Source of the DNA: Flavobacterium sp. MC2016-06
Lineage (GTDB): Bacteria > Bacteroidota > Bacteroidia > Flavobacteriales > Flavobacteriaceae
DNA length: 64,000 bases
Assembly (NCBI RefSeq): GCF_009711165.2
Contig: NZ_WMID02000007.1
Span: forward strand, 62,001 to 126,000
Direction of reading: 5' to 3'
The position numbers were made by a program, and so were the translations under genes. Shown here piece by piece: positions 41,960-50,902 of the stretch. Under the pieces are notes generated by a model. It did not search any database and was not told the origin of the DNA. It was given only the letters and a program-made list of their open reading frames with translations. Position 1 is the stretch's first letter. The number at the start of each line of letters is the position of its first letter.

Positions 41960-44900
41960 ATGCGTAGACTCTCCTGGTTCTTTTTATTCCAAATTATCCT
42001 TTTTTCGACCATAGTTTCGGCACAAAAATCAGCTATATATACTTACGATTTAAAGGATTTTGACAAAGCACTGGCTTTATATAATGACAAACAATATGCA
42101 TCGGCACAACTTATTTTTGAAGCTGTAAAAAACAAAGCAACAACCGAAGAAATTCAGTCAGACTGCGCGTATTACATTGCCAACTGTGCCATTAGAACGA
42201 ATCAGGCAAATGCAGATGATTTGGTGGAAAGATTTGTAGACGACTATCCGACAAGTACAAAACAAAACCAAGCATATATAGAAGCTGCTAAGTTTTTCTT
42301 TGAGCAGGGAAATTACCCAAAAGCGCTGCAGTGGTTTGATAAAGTTGACGAAAGTTATATGAGTAAATCTGATTCTGATAAGTTTAACTTTCAGAAAGGA
42401 TACAGCTATTTTAATGCTAAAAAGAAAAAAGAAGCAACAACGTATTTTAATAAAGTGGTAAATTCTCCAGAATATGGTTCTCAAGCCAAATATTACTTAG
42501 GATTTATGGCTTATGAAGGCGATGATTATAAAGAAGCTACCAAATATTTTGACGAAGTTTCGGGCGAAGAGAAATACAAAGAAAAGCTTTCGTATTATCA
42601 AGCGGATATGAATTTTAAATTAGGAAGCTTTCAGAAAGCGATTGATTTAGGACAGAAAGCCATGAGTAAATCAAATGCTATTGAAAAATCGGAGCTGAAT
42701 AAAATTATCGGAGAAAGTTATTTCAATTTAAAACAATACGACAAAGCCATTCCGTTTTTAGAGCAGTATGCTGGAAAAAAAGGAAAATGGAGCAATACCG
42801 ATTTTTATCAATTAGGATATGCTTATTATGAGCAGAAAGAGTATGAAAAAGCAATTTCGCAGTTTAATAAAATCATTGAAGGAAAAGATTTCGTAGCGCA
42901 AAATGCTTATTATCATTTAGGTTTAAGTTATTTGAATACGGGCAAAAAACAAGAAGCTTTAAATGCTTTTAAAAATGCTTCTGAAATGGATTTTAATGCA
43001 CAGATTCAAGAAGATGCGGCTTTAAATTATGCAAAAGTAAGTTACGATATCGGAAATGCATACCAGACTGTTCCTGGAATTCTGCTTGATTTCTTAAAAA
43101 AATATCCAAACAATTCAAGTAAATCTGAAATAGAAAAATTATTGGTTGATTCTTATATTTCAACTAAAAATTACAAAGAAGCTTTAGCTTTATTAGAAAA
43201 AAACAGATCTCCAGAAAATAAAGCGGCGTACCAAAAAGTACTTTTTTATAGAGGTTTAGAATTGTTTAATGAAACAAATTATACAGAAGCAGCAAAAATG
43301 TTTAAAAGCGCTGTAAGCGAACAAAAAACACCAGAATTTACTGCCCGCGCAACGTTCTGGAAAGCAGAAACAGAATATGTAACAGATGATTTCTCGAATG
43401 CTTTATTGAGCTACAAACAGTTTGCTGGTTTAGCCGCAGCTAAAACTACAGACGAATACAAAAACATCAATTACAATATTGGATACACGTATTTTAAATT
43501 GAAAGAATACGATCAGGCGGCGAATTCATTTCAAGCTCAAATCGATAATGCTCCAGCTGATAAAGTACGCTTAAATGACTCATATCTGCGTTTAGGAGAT
43601 TCAAGATTTGTAACTTCTAAGTACGGTCCTGCGATGGAAGCGTACGGAAAAGCTATTGCTGCAAAAGGTGTTGATGCTGATTATGCGCAATTTCAAAAAG
43701 CGATTTCGTATGGTTTTATGTCAAATAACACTAAGAAGGTTGATGAATTGAATAATTTTCTTCAGATGTATAAAAAATCAGATTATCGAGATGATGCTTT
43801 ATACGAATTAGGAAATACGTATGTATCGGAGAAAAAAAATGATCAAGCTATAAAAACATACGATCAATTGATTGCTGAATATAAGAATGGTGCATTTACT
43901 TCAAAAGCAATTTTAAAACAAGGGTTGATTTATTACAATTCAGATCGTGATGAACAGGCTTTAGTGAAATTTAAAAAAGTAGCAGCAGAATTTCCAAAAA
44001 CTCCGGAAGCTTTAGAAGCGGTTGCAACAGCAAGATTAATTTATGTTGACTCAGGAAAAGTAGACGAATATGCAACTTGGGTACGTACTTTAGATTTTGT
44101 TTCGGTTACAGATGTTGAGTTGGATAACGATACTTATGAAGGAGCGTTTAAACAATACAGCTCAAACAACAGCAAACAGGCAATTACTGGATTTAGTGGT
44201 TACATTGCCAAATTTCCATCAGGTATGCATGCGCTTGAAGCTAATTTCTATTTGGCTCAATTGTATTATGCAGAAGGTTCAGAAACAAAAGCGTCGACAA
44301 ATTATCAATATGTAGTCAGTCAGCCTAGAAATGAGTTTACAGAGCAATCGTTGTCAAAATTGGCTCAGATTTATTTAAAAGCAAAAGATTGTGACAAATC
44401 GATTCCGGTTTTAGTTCGTTTAGAAGAAGAATCGGATAATACTCAAAACAAAAGTTTTGCTCAAGCGAACTTGATGAAATGTTATTACGATAAAAAAGAT
44501 TATAATAATTCTGTGATTGCTGCCGATAAAGTATTGCAAAATCCAAAAGCAGATGTCAATGTAAAATCAGATGCCCAGATTATTGTAGCACGCGCCGCAA
44601 TGCAGACTGGCGATGAAGACAAAGCAAAAGCAGCTTACGCTAAATTGTCGTCGACATCTAAAGGAGAATTAGCAGCAGAAGCATTGTATTATGATGCTTA
44701 TTTTAAAACAAAAGAAGGCAAATTTGATGCTTCAAACGTGTCGGTTCAGAAACTGGCAAAAAACTATTCTGGTTATAAATATTATGGCGCTAAGAGTTTG
44801 GTTTTGATGGCGAAAAATTTCTACGGATTAAAAGACAGCTATCAAGCAACTTATATTTTGGATAACGTGATTAGTAATTTTACAGATTATCCAGATGTTG

Positions 44901-44974
44901 TAGAAGAAGCAAAAACCGAGTTAAGCGCAATTAAGTTGGAAGAATCTAAAACGAATTCATCAATTACGAAATAA
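41960..44974 (+). CDS. Large exported tetratricopeptide-repeat protein
   Basis: 1004 residues with a signal peptide (ends TIVSAQ). Nearly the whole mature protein is TPR-like helical pairs; examples are YPKALQWFDKVDESYMSK, YDKAIPFLEQYAGKKGKW, YEKAISQFNKIIEGKDF and YKEALALLEKNRSPENKA. Such periplasmic scaffolds bind other proteins, often at the outer membrane. It is followed, after a terminator and a PhzF gene, by an outer-membrane barrel gene on the same strand; a partnership is plausible but not shown. Confidence 0.85.
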   Translation: MRRLSWFFLFQIILFSTIVSAQKSAIYTYDLKDFDKALALYNDKQYASAQLIFEAVKNKATTEEIQSDCAYYIANCAIRTNQANADDLVERFVDDYPTSTKQNQAYIEAAKFFFEQGNYPKALQWFDKVDESYMSKSDSDKFNFQKGYSYFNAKKKKEATTYFNKVVNSPEYGSQAKYYLGFMAYEGDDYKEATKYFDEVSGEEKYKEKLSYYQADMNFKLGSFQKAIDLGQKAMSKSNAIEKSELNKIIGESYFNLKQYDKAIPFLEQYAGKKGKWSNTDFYQLGYAYYEQKEYEKAISQFNKIIEGKDFVAQNAYYHLGLSYLNTGKKQEALNAFKNASEMDFNAQIQEDAALNYAKVSYDIGNAYQTVPGILLDFLKKYPNNSSKSEIEKLLVDSYISTKNYKEALALLEKNRSPENKAAYQKVLFYRGLELFNETNYTEAAKMFKSAVSEQKTPEFTARATFWKAETEYVTDDFSNALLSYKQFAGLAAAKTTDEYKNINYNIGYTYFKLKEYDQAANSFQAQIDNAPADKVRLNDSYLRLGDSRFVTSKYGPAMEAYGKAIAAKGVDADYAQFQKAISYGFMSNNTKKVDELNNFLQMYKKSDYRDDALYELGNTYVSEKKNDQAIKTYDQLIAEYKNGAFTSKAILKQGLIYYNSDRDEQALVKFKKVAAEFPKTPEALEAVATARLIYVDSGKVDEYATWVRTLDFVSVTDVELDNDTYEGAFKQYSSNNSKQAITGFSGYIAKFPSGMHALEANFYLAQLYYAEGSETKASTNYQYVVSQPRNEFTEQSLSKLAQIYLKAKDCDKSIPVLVRLEEESDNTQNKSFAQANLMKCYYDKKDYNNSVIAADKVLQNPKADVNVKSDAQIIVARAAMQTGDEDKAKAAYAKLSSTSKGELAAEALYYDAYFKTKEGKFDASNVSVQKLAKNYSGYKYYGAKSLVLMAKNFYGLKDSYQATYILDNVISNFTDYPDVVEEAKTELSAIKLEESKTNSSITK

Positions 44975-44980
44975 GAATAA

Positions 44981-45043
44981 AGAACAAAGAGTATAGATTG
45001 GAGCGTCTATTTTCTATATTCTTTTCTCTTTGTTCTAAAAAAA
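44981..45043 (+). terminator. Terminator of the TPR gene
   Basis: 11-bp perfect arms AGAACAAAGAG (44981-44991) and CTCTTTGTTCT (45026-45036), with an inner TATAG/CTATA pair. It ends close to the PhzF start codon, so it may also form part of that gene's leader. Confidence 0.6.
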
Positions 45044-45053
45044 AGAAAAAAAA

Positions 45054-45917
45054 ATGAGTTTACCTTTTTATATAATTGATGTTTTTGCCGAAAACAAATA
45101 TGCTGGAAATCAATTGGCAGTTTTTTTAGATGCAGAAAATTTAAGTTCAGAGCAAATGCAGCAGATTGCAAAAGAGATCAATTTTGCAGAAAGTACATTT
45201 GTAACTAAACTGGATAGAAAAAATAATAAAGCAACGATTAAAATATTTACACCGGCTAGTGAAATGCAGTTTGCAGGCCATCCAATAATTGGAACTTCGT
45301 GGGTTCTGATGAATAAAATATTTGAAAACTCACCTAGCGAAATTAAACTAGAGGTTCCAATTGGTCCAATTTCAATTCATAAGTCAGAAGATTTGATTTG
45401 GTTAAAAGCAGCGCAGCCAAAATTCTGGGATATTTTTTCAAAAGAAGATTTTACAATTTTCAGTAATTTGAAAGTAAGTGATTTTGAAAATCAATTTCCT
45501 ATTCAAGAAGTTTCAACAGGAAGCGCTTTTGTAATGGTGGGATTGAGCAGTAAAAGAGCGTTGGAAAATCTTGTTTTGGATAAAGACAAAACAAATGAGT
45601 GGCTGAAAAAGAATTGTAAAACAGAACACAGAGCTTTATACTTTTATTATTTAGAAGGATTAAAATTGTTTAGCAGAATGTTGTGTATAGAACACAACCA
45701 ATTGGTTGAAGATGCAGCAACAGGAAGCGCCAGTACATGTCTGCAGGCTTTTTTGTTAAAGTATAATAAACCAGAGTTTGAGTTAATCAATTATCAGGGA
45801 GATTATATTGGGCGTCCTTCTCAAATTCATTTTAAAGGAAAATTAATTGAGAATCAGTTTGATATCCAGATTGGCGGAAAATCGCAATTTGTAGCCAAAG
45901 GCGAGTGGGAAGCTTAG
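45054..45917 (+). CDS. PhzF family isomerase/epimerase
   Basis: 287 residues with the two-lobed diaminopimelate-epimerase-like fold. IIDVFAENKYAGNQLAVFLD and NFAESTFV (catalytic Glu) are in the first lobe. QFAGHPIIGTSWVL follows, and the second lobe carries EDAATGSASTCLQAF, the counterpart anion-binding loop. PhzF itself isomerises a phenazine precursor, but there are no phenazine genes here and most family members have unknown substrates. Confidence 0.9.
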   Translation: MSLPFYIIDVFAENKYAGNQLAVFLDAENLSSEQMQQIAKEINFAESTFVTKLDRKNNKATIKIFTPASEMQFAGHPIIGTSWVLMNKIFENSPSEIKLEVPIGPISIHKSEDLIWLKAAQPKFWDIFSKEDFTIFSNLKVSDFENQFPIQEVSTGSAFVMVGLSSKRALENLVLDKDKTNEWLKKNCKTEHRALYFYYLEGLKLFSRMLCIEHNQLVEDAATGSASTCLQAFLLKYNKPEFELINYQGDYIGRPSQIHFKGKLIENQFDIQIGGKSQFVAKGEWEA

Positions 45918-46053
45918 TGGCTAAATGAGATAATTAGAGAATTAGATAATTAGATAATGTAATAGATCATTGTAAAAAGTAAAAAGTGAGAAGTAAAAAG
46001 AGGCACAGTCATTTTACATTTTACATTAATCATTTTACAAAAAAATATAAAAT

Positions 46054-47805
46054 ATGAAAATTAATTTCCAGAATAAAACCATCATTTTGATTTTGCTGTT
46101 TGTTTTCCAGCTTTCATTCTCACAGAAGAAAGAGGAAACCATTGGAACAGAAACTGTAAATGTTGTAAAACCCTATTCGCCAACCATTTCTGATGCTTTT
46201 AAAGTAAAAGAATCTCCTTCTCTTGACGATACTGGAAATCAGCCAAAAGAAACTATTAAATACAGTATTTTGTCTGTTCCTGTAGCTTCGACTTTTACAC
46301 CTTCAAAAGGAAACGCGGCTAGTGTAGATAAATCTAAAAAAGAAAGATTATTTACTAATTATGCGACTGTTGGACTTGGAAATTACAGTACACTGAATGC
46401 TGAGTTGTTTGTGACACAGGATTTAGGGAATAATGATTATGTGGCAGGAATGTTTCGCCATCATTCGTCACAAGGCGGGATAAAAGATGTAGAATTAAAT
46501 GATGAGTTTTATGATACGGCTTTAAATGTAGGTTATGGTGTAAACAACCGTGATATAACTTGGAATGTAGATTTAGGATATCAAAATCAAATTTACAATT
46601 GGTACGGTTTACCGGCAGATTTTGGTGCAACGATTCCAGATCAGCGTTTTGATTTGGTAAACGGAATTAACCCAAATCATTCTTATAATACGATTACACT
46701 TGGCGGAAATGTTGAGTTTACGGAAAGTGTTTTTAATAAAATCGCAGCAAAATTTACGCACTTCTCAGATAATTCATCTTCATCAGAAAATCATTTTTAT
46801 GTAAAACCAACTTTCAAAGTTGATGTAATGGATCAGGCAATTAATACTAATGTTATTGTAGATCACGTAAGCGGTTCTTTTAAAAATAATTATGCACATG
46901 ATAATACTGAACCTGTAAAATATAGTTTTACCAATGTTGGTATTGAACCAAGTTTTGTAATTCATGAAAATGATTGGACTTTAGAATTGGGAGCTGGATT
47001 GTTTTACAGCGGAGATTCTGAAAACAGCGGTAACAGACTTTATTTTTACCCAAAAGTAAATGCTTCGTATAAGCTTGTTGGTGATTTAATGATTTTTTAC
47101 ACGGGTGTAAACGGAAGTTTAAATCAGAATTCTTATGCTGATTTTGTTACTGAAAACCCATTTTTATCTCCAACTTTAACGATTAAACCAACAAGTAATC
47201 AATATACTGTTTTTGCCGGTTTGAAAGGAAAATTGGCTAATAATGTAAATTATAATCTTACCGGATCTTATTTGAATGATAAAAATAAAGCGTTGTTTAA
47301 AAGCAATGATTATACAGAAGATTTAGGAAATGAGAATTATGCTTACGGAAACTCTTTTGGAGTTGTGTATGAAGATGTGAGAACCTTTCGTTTTTATGGT
47401 GAATTAAAAGCTGATTTTTCGGAAAATGTAACTTTCGGTATTAACGGAACTTTTAATAGTTATAAAACAGACGAAGGACAAGAGGCTTGGAATTTGCCTA
47501 CGATGAAATTGAGCACAACGTTAGATGTTAATTTTACTAAACAATGGTATGCTGGTTTAAACATTTTTTATGTGGGTGAGCGTAAAGATATGCAGTCTAA
47601 TCTTGATTTAGCTACGGTTGCAACGCCAGTTACTTTAAAAAGTTATTTTGATGCTAATGCGCATTTGGGTTATAAATACAGCGAGCGTTTGACTTTCTTC
47701 TTAAGGCTTAATAATATTGGAAACCAAGCTTACGAAAAATGGTTAAATTATCCGGTACAAGGTTTTCAGGTGTTAGGCGGGGCTAATTATAAATTCGACT
47801 TTTAA
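46054..47805 (+). CDS. Outer-membrane beta-barrel protein resembling a plugless TonB-dependent receptor
   Basis: 583 residues with a signal peptide (ends LSFSQ). The mature start (KKEETIGTETVNVVKPYSPT) is followed by amphipathic strands to a terminal strand ending in Phe (GGANYKFDF), as in TonB-dependent receptors; FLRLNNIGNQAYEKWLNYPV is typical of their C-terminus. No plug domain is visible and the length is short for a full receptor. It might act with the large TPR protein upstream. Substrate unknown. Confidence 0.75.
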   Translation: MKINFQNKTIILILLFVFQLSFSQKKEETIGTETVNVVKPYSPTISDAFKVKESPSLDDTGNQPKETIKYSILSVPVASTFTPSKGNAASVDKSKKERLFTNYATVGLGNYSTLNAELFVTQDLGNNDYVAGMFRHHSSQGGIKDVELNDEFYDTALNVGYGVNNRDITWNVDLGYQNQIYNWYGLPADFGATIPDQRFDLVNGINPNHSYNTITLGGNVEFTESVFNKIAAKFTHFSDNSSSSENHFYVKPTFKVDVMDQAINTNVIVDHVSGSFKNNYAHDNTEPVKYSFTNVGIEPSFVIHENDWTLELGAGLFYSGDSENSGNRLYFYPKVNASYKLVGDLMIFYTGVNGSLNQNSYADFVTENPFLSPTLTIKPTSNQYTVFAGLKGKLANNVNYNLTGSYLNDKNKALFKSNDYTEDLGNENYAYGNSFGVVYEDVRTFRFYGELKADFSENVTFGINGTFNSYKTDEGQEAWNLPTMKLSTTLDVNFTKQWYAGLNIFYVGERKDMQSNLDLATVATPVTLKSYFDANAHLGYKYSERLTFFLRLNNIGNQAYEKWLNYPVQGFQVLGGANYKFDF

Positions 47806-47811
47806 GGAGAG

Positions 47812-47949
47812 TTTGCCTCGAAGGGGCTAAGGCACAAAGATTTTTTATTATAAGCATATAGGCTTTAAATTCATGGATAATTTTAATTTATTCTTGAATT
47901 TAAAGCTTAGTTTTTTTTACGATCTTTGTGCCTTAGCGCCTTTGCGGCA
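47812..47949. repeat. Two-layer palindrome, family F, between the barrel and GreA-like genes
   Basis: Outer arms around 47826-47845 and 47921-47940 share GGCTAAGGCACAAAGAT / ATCTTTGTGCCTTAG, and inner arms GGCTTTAAATTCATGG / CTTGAATTTAAAGCTT lie at about 47861-47909. It fills the whole gap and creates a false upstream extension of the next gene. Confidence 0.75.
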
Positions 47950-47956
47950 TTCCATT

Positions 47957-48406
47957 ATGACATTCAAAGAAAAAATACATTCACATTATTTACAAATGGT
48001 TCAAGACCGAATTGATGTTTTTAGAGACATGATTTCAAATTTGACCGAAGATTCTAAAAACGATGCAAAAGGTTCTGCCGGTGATAAACACGAAACGGCT
48101 TTATCGATGATGCATATCGAACAGGAAAAATTAACCAATAAACTAAAAGAAGCAATTACTCAAAAAGCTATTTTAGATAAAATTGACGCCTTAAAAATTA
48201 CCGAAAATATCATTTCTGGAAGTTTGGTTAAAGCAAACGGAATCTATTTGTATTTGAGTGTAGCGCTTCCTAAAATTGCTATCGATGGTATAAATGTGAT
48301 TGCACTTTCACCACAATCTCCTTTAGGTTCTCATTTAATGGGCAATAAAGTTGGTTTTACTTTTGAGATTAATAAAACGCATTATACTATTGAGAGTGTA
48401 GAGTAG
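47957..48406 (+). CDS. GreA/GreB-like C-terminal-domain protein
   Basis: 149 residues. An N-terminal helical region (1-85) is followed by a compact beta domain. The last segment, ALSPQSPLGSHLMGNKVGFT, resembles the SPLGKALLGKKVGD signature of the Gre-factor FKBP-like domain, so it may bind RNA polymerase. Such proteins are sometimes listed under other names; the assignment here rests on that motif. The frame is open back to 47873, but that part is the palindromic repeat; the ATG at 47957 begins TFKEKIHSHYL and is preferred. Confidence 0.65.
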   Translation: MTFKEKIHSHYLQMVQDRIDVFRDMISNLTEDSKNDAKGSAGDKHETALSMMHIEQEKLTNKLKEAITQKAILDKIDALKITENIISGSLVKANGIYLYLSVALPKIAIDGINVIALSPQSPLGSHLMGNKVGFTFEINKTHYTIESVE

Positions 48407-48420
48407 TTAGATCTTATTTT

Positions 48421-48510
48421 TTGTCATTGCGAGGAACGAAGCAATCTCATTTGCTAAATCAAATATTGTGTCTATTGTTAGTGTGGTTGCTTCGTTCCTC
48501 GCAATGACAA
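48421..48510. repeat. Perfect 24-bp inverted repeat, family G (GTCATTGCGAGGAACGAAGC)
   Basis: Arms 48421-48444 and 48487-48510 are exact reverse complements around a 42-bp loop. This word is, from memory, widespread in intergenic DNA of many bacteria. The 495-bp space 48407-48901 otherwise holds an AATCCGC...CTGCGTG stretch at about 48536-48575, common in related genomes, and the likely asnB promoter. Confidence 0.85.
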
Positions 48511-48821
48511 ACAAGGCGAGATTTAAAAAAAGAATTAATCCGCTTAATCTGCCAAATCTGCGTGAAAAAATTCAACGCAATGCAAAAACAATAAACTGAT
48601 AATAAAACATTCTTCTGCTAGTTTTCTGTTTTAGCTTTATTGATTTTTTATCAAAAACTAAAATACTTCATAAATAGTTTAAACATCTGCTGTAAACGCT
48701 GCATTTTAAAGTCTTTTTAAGGCTGAAATTGAAAATTTTAAGTTCAAACCTTTTTTTTATACTAAAATTTTACATTTTATACGTAAAATCATATTTATGG
48801 TTTTAAATTGTAACTGAAATG

Positions 48822-48829
48822 TACTTTTG
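48822..48829 (+). promoter_or_regulatory. Putative -7 element (TACTTTTG) of asnB
   Basis: Fits TAnnTTTG, 72 bp before the ATG at 48902. No TTG at standard spacing. Confidence 0.4.
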
Positions 48830-48901
48830 TGTTTTTCAATTATAACCATTACTGCATCTTTGCCCTGTCAAAATAAAATTATAATAAAAAAATATATAGT
48901 T

Positions 48902-50578
48902 ATGTGTGGAATCGTATGTGCCTTTGATCTAAAACAAAAAGCTGAAGCATTAAGACCTCAAGTATTAGAAATGTCTAAAATCATTCGCCACCGTGGTCCA
49001 GACTGGAGCGGTATTTACAGCAATGATAAAGCTATTTTATCTCACGAGCGTTTGGCCATTGTAGATCCGGCTTCGGGAAAACAACCTTTGTTTACAGAAG
49101 ATAAGAAATTAGTTCTAGCGGCAAATGGTGAAATCTACAACCACAGAGAATTGCGTAAACAATTTGAAGGAAAATATAACTTTCAGACAGAAAGTGACTG
49201 CGAAGTAATTTTAGCATTATACAAAGAAAAAGGTCCTCATTTTGTGGATGAAATGAACGGTATCTTTGGATTTGCGATTTATGATGTAGATAAAGATGAG
49301 TATTTTATTGCTCGTGATCACATGGGAATTATTCCATTGTATATTGGCTGGGATCAACACGGAACTTTTTATGTAGCTTCTGAATTGAAAGCTTTAGAAG
49401 GATATTGTACAAAAATTGAATTGTTTCCTCCAGGACATTATATGACAAGCAAAGACGGTGAATTTGTACAATGGTACAAAAGAGACTGGACAGATTATGA
49501 TGCTGTAAAAGACAACGAAACTAGTATTCCTGCAATTAAAGAAGCTCTTGAAGCGGCGGTTCACAGACAATTAATGAGTGATGTTCCTTATGGAGTTTTA
49601 CTTTCTGGAGGTTTAGATTCTTCTATTACTTCGGCTGTAGCCAAAAAATTTGCACAAAAACGTATTGAGTCAGATGATACTACAGATGCTTGGTATCCGC
49701 AATTGCACTCTTTCTCTGTAGGATTAGATGGTTCTCCAGATTTAGCAGCAGCTCAGATTGTAGCAAAACATATTGGAACAATTCACCACGAAATTAAATT
49801 TACAATTCAAGAAGGTTTAGATGCTGTACGTGATGTAATTTATAACTTAGAAACTTACGATGTTACTACAGTTAGAGCTTCGACTCCAATGTGGTTAATG
49901 GCGAGAGTTATTAAATCAATGGGAATCAAAATGGTGCTGTCTGGTGAAGGTGCAGATGAGTTATTTGGAGGATATTTATATTTCCACAAAGCACCAAACG
50001 CAAGAGAATTTCACGAAGAAAACGTTCGTAAATTAGGTAAACTGCACATGTACGATTGTTTACGTGCAAACAAAAGTTTAGCAGCTTGGGGAATTGAAGG
50101 ACGTGTACCGTTTTTAGATAAAGAATTTATGGATGTTGCGATGCGCATCAACCCACAAGATAAAATGATTAATAAAGAACACCCAATGGAAAAATGGGTA
50201 GTTCGTAAAGCTTTTGAAGATATGCTTCCAGAAAGTGTAGCTTGGAGACAAAAAGAACAATTTTCTGATGGAGTAGGATACAGCTGGATTGATACTTTGA
50301 AAGAAGTCGTGGCTAAAGAAGTTTCTGATGAACAATTGGCAAACGCTAGATTTAAATTCCCGTTACAAACACCAACTTCTAAAGAAGAGTATTATTATCG
50401 TTCGATTTTTGCAGAACATTTCCCAAGTGATGCAGCGGCTTTATGTGTACCTCAAGAAGCGAGTGTGGCTTGTAGTACAAAAATTGCTTTGGAGTGGGAT
50501 GAGGCTTTCAAAAACATGAATGATCCTTCTGGTAGAGCTGTAGCAAGCGTACATGATGATGCTTATGCTAAAGCGTAA
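48902..50578 (+). CDS. asnB: Asparagine synthetase B (glutamine-hydrolysing)
   Basis: Makes asparagine from aspartate, ATP and glutamine. From the ATG at 48902 the 558-residue product starts MCGIVCAFD, giving the N-terminal nucleophile Cys1 after Met removal. All key glutaminase residues are present: RHRGPDWSGIY, SHERLAIVD (Arg49), ANGEIYNH (Asn74, Glu76) and ESDCEV (Asp98), in E. coli AsnB numbering. The synthetase domain has the PP-loop LLSGGLDSS and LSGEGADELFGG. The frame extends upstream to 48827, but that would block the N-terminal Cys. A terminator and an independent promoter separate it from the second copy. Confidence 0.97.
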   Translation: MCGIVCAFDLKQKAEALRPQVLEMSKIIRHRGPDWSGIYSNDKAILSHERLAIVDPASGKQPLFTEDKKLVLAANGEIYNHRELRKQFEGKYNFQTESDCEVILALYKEKGPHFVDEMNGIFGFAIYDVDKDEYFIARDHMGIIPLYIGWDQHGTFYVASELKALEGYCTKIELFPPGHYMTSKDGEFVQWYKRDWTDYDAVKDNETSIPAIKEALEAAVHRQLMSDVPYGVLLSGGLDSSITSAVAKKFAQKRIESDDTTDAWYPQLHSFSVGLDGSPDLAAAQIVAKHIGTIHHEIKFTIQEGLDAVRDVIYNLETYDVTTVRASTPMWLMARVIKSMGIKMVLSGEGADELFGGYLYFHKAPNAREFHEENVRKLGKLHMYDCLRANKSLAAWGIEGRVPFLDKEFMDVAMRINPQDKMINKEHPMEKWVVRKAFEDMLPESVAWRQKEQFSDGVGYSWIDTLKEVVAKEVSDEQLANARFKFPLQTPTSKEEYYYRSIFAEHFPSDAAALCVPQEASVACSTKIALEWDEAFKNMNDPSGRAVASVHDDAYAKA

Positions 50579-50619
50579 ATATGAATTTTTAAAATGAATT
50601 AGTATATATTATTTTCAGG

Positions 50620-50646
50620 AAAACGTTCTCTACTCGAGGGCGTTTT
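50620..50646 (+). terminator. Terminator of asnB
   Basis: AAAACGTTCTC and its partner GAGGGCGTTTT pair over about 11 bp with two G-U pairs, followed by Ts. Confidence 0.65.
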
Positions 50647-50697
50647 TCTTGTCTATAATTGTTAAATTCTAATATTTCAATTACTTAAAAATATTTT

Positions 50698-50730
50698 TTG
50701 ACAATTATTTAACTTTCTTTTTTATATTTG
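50698..50730 (+). promoter_or_regulatory. Promoter of the second asparagine synthetase gene
   Basis: TTG (50698-50700), 22 bp, then TATATTTG (50723-50730), which meets the flavobacterial consensus TTG-N17-23-TAnnTTTG. It leaves a leader of about 165 bases before the ATG at 50903. Confidence 0.65.
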
Positions 50731-50902
50731 ACATTCCCCAGAAAAAAGTTAAATCCCTGAGATTACAATTGACTTAATTTGAAAAAGCAGAAATAAATCT
50801 TTAGTTTTGCTTTGGATGATAAGAATATAGTCATTTCGTAATTTATTCATTTCTTTAATGTTATGAATGAAAAATTAAAATTATAATAAAAAATAGAATA
50901 GT

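Noticed and set aside
45054..45917. Phenazine biosynthesis
   Set aside because: Only a PhzF-family protein is present; the family is broad and no other phz gene is nearby.
47873..47956. N-terminal extension of the GreA-like gene
   Set aside because: The extra codons are made entirely of the palindromic repeat.
48827..48901. N-terminal extension of asnB by 25 codons
   Set aside because: It would bury the catalytic Cys that must follow the initiator Met; the ATG at 48902 fits the family exactly.
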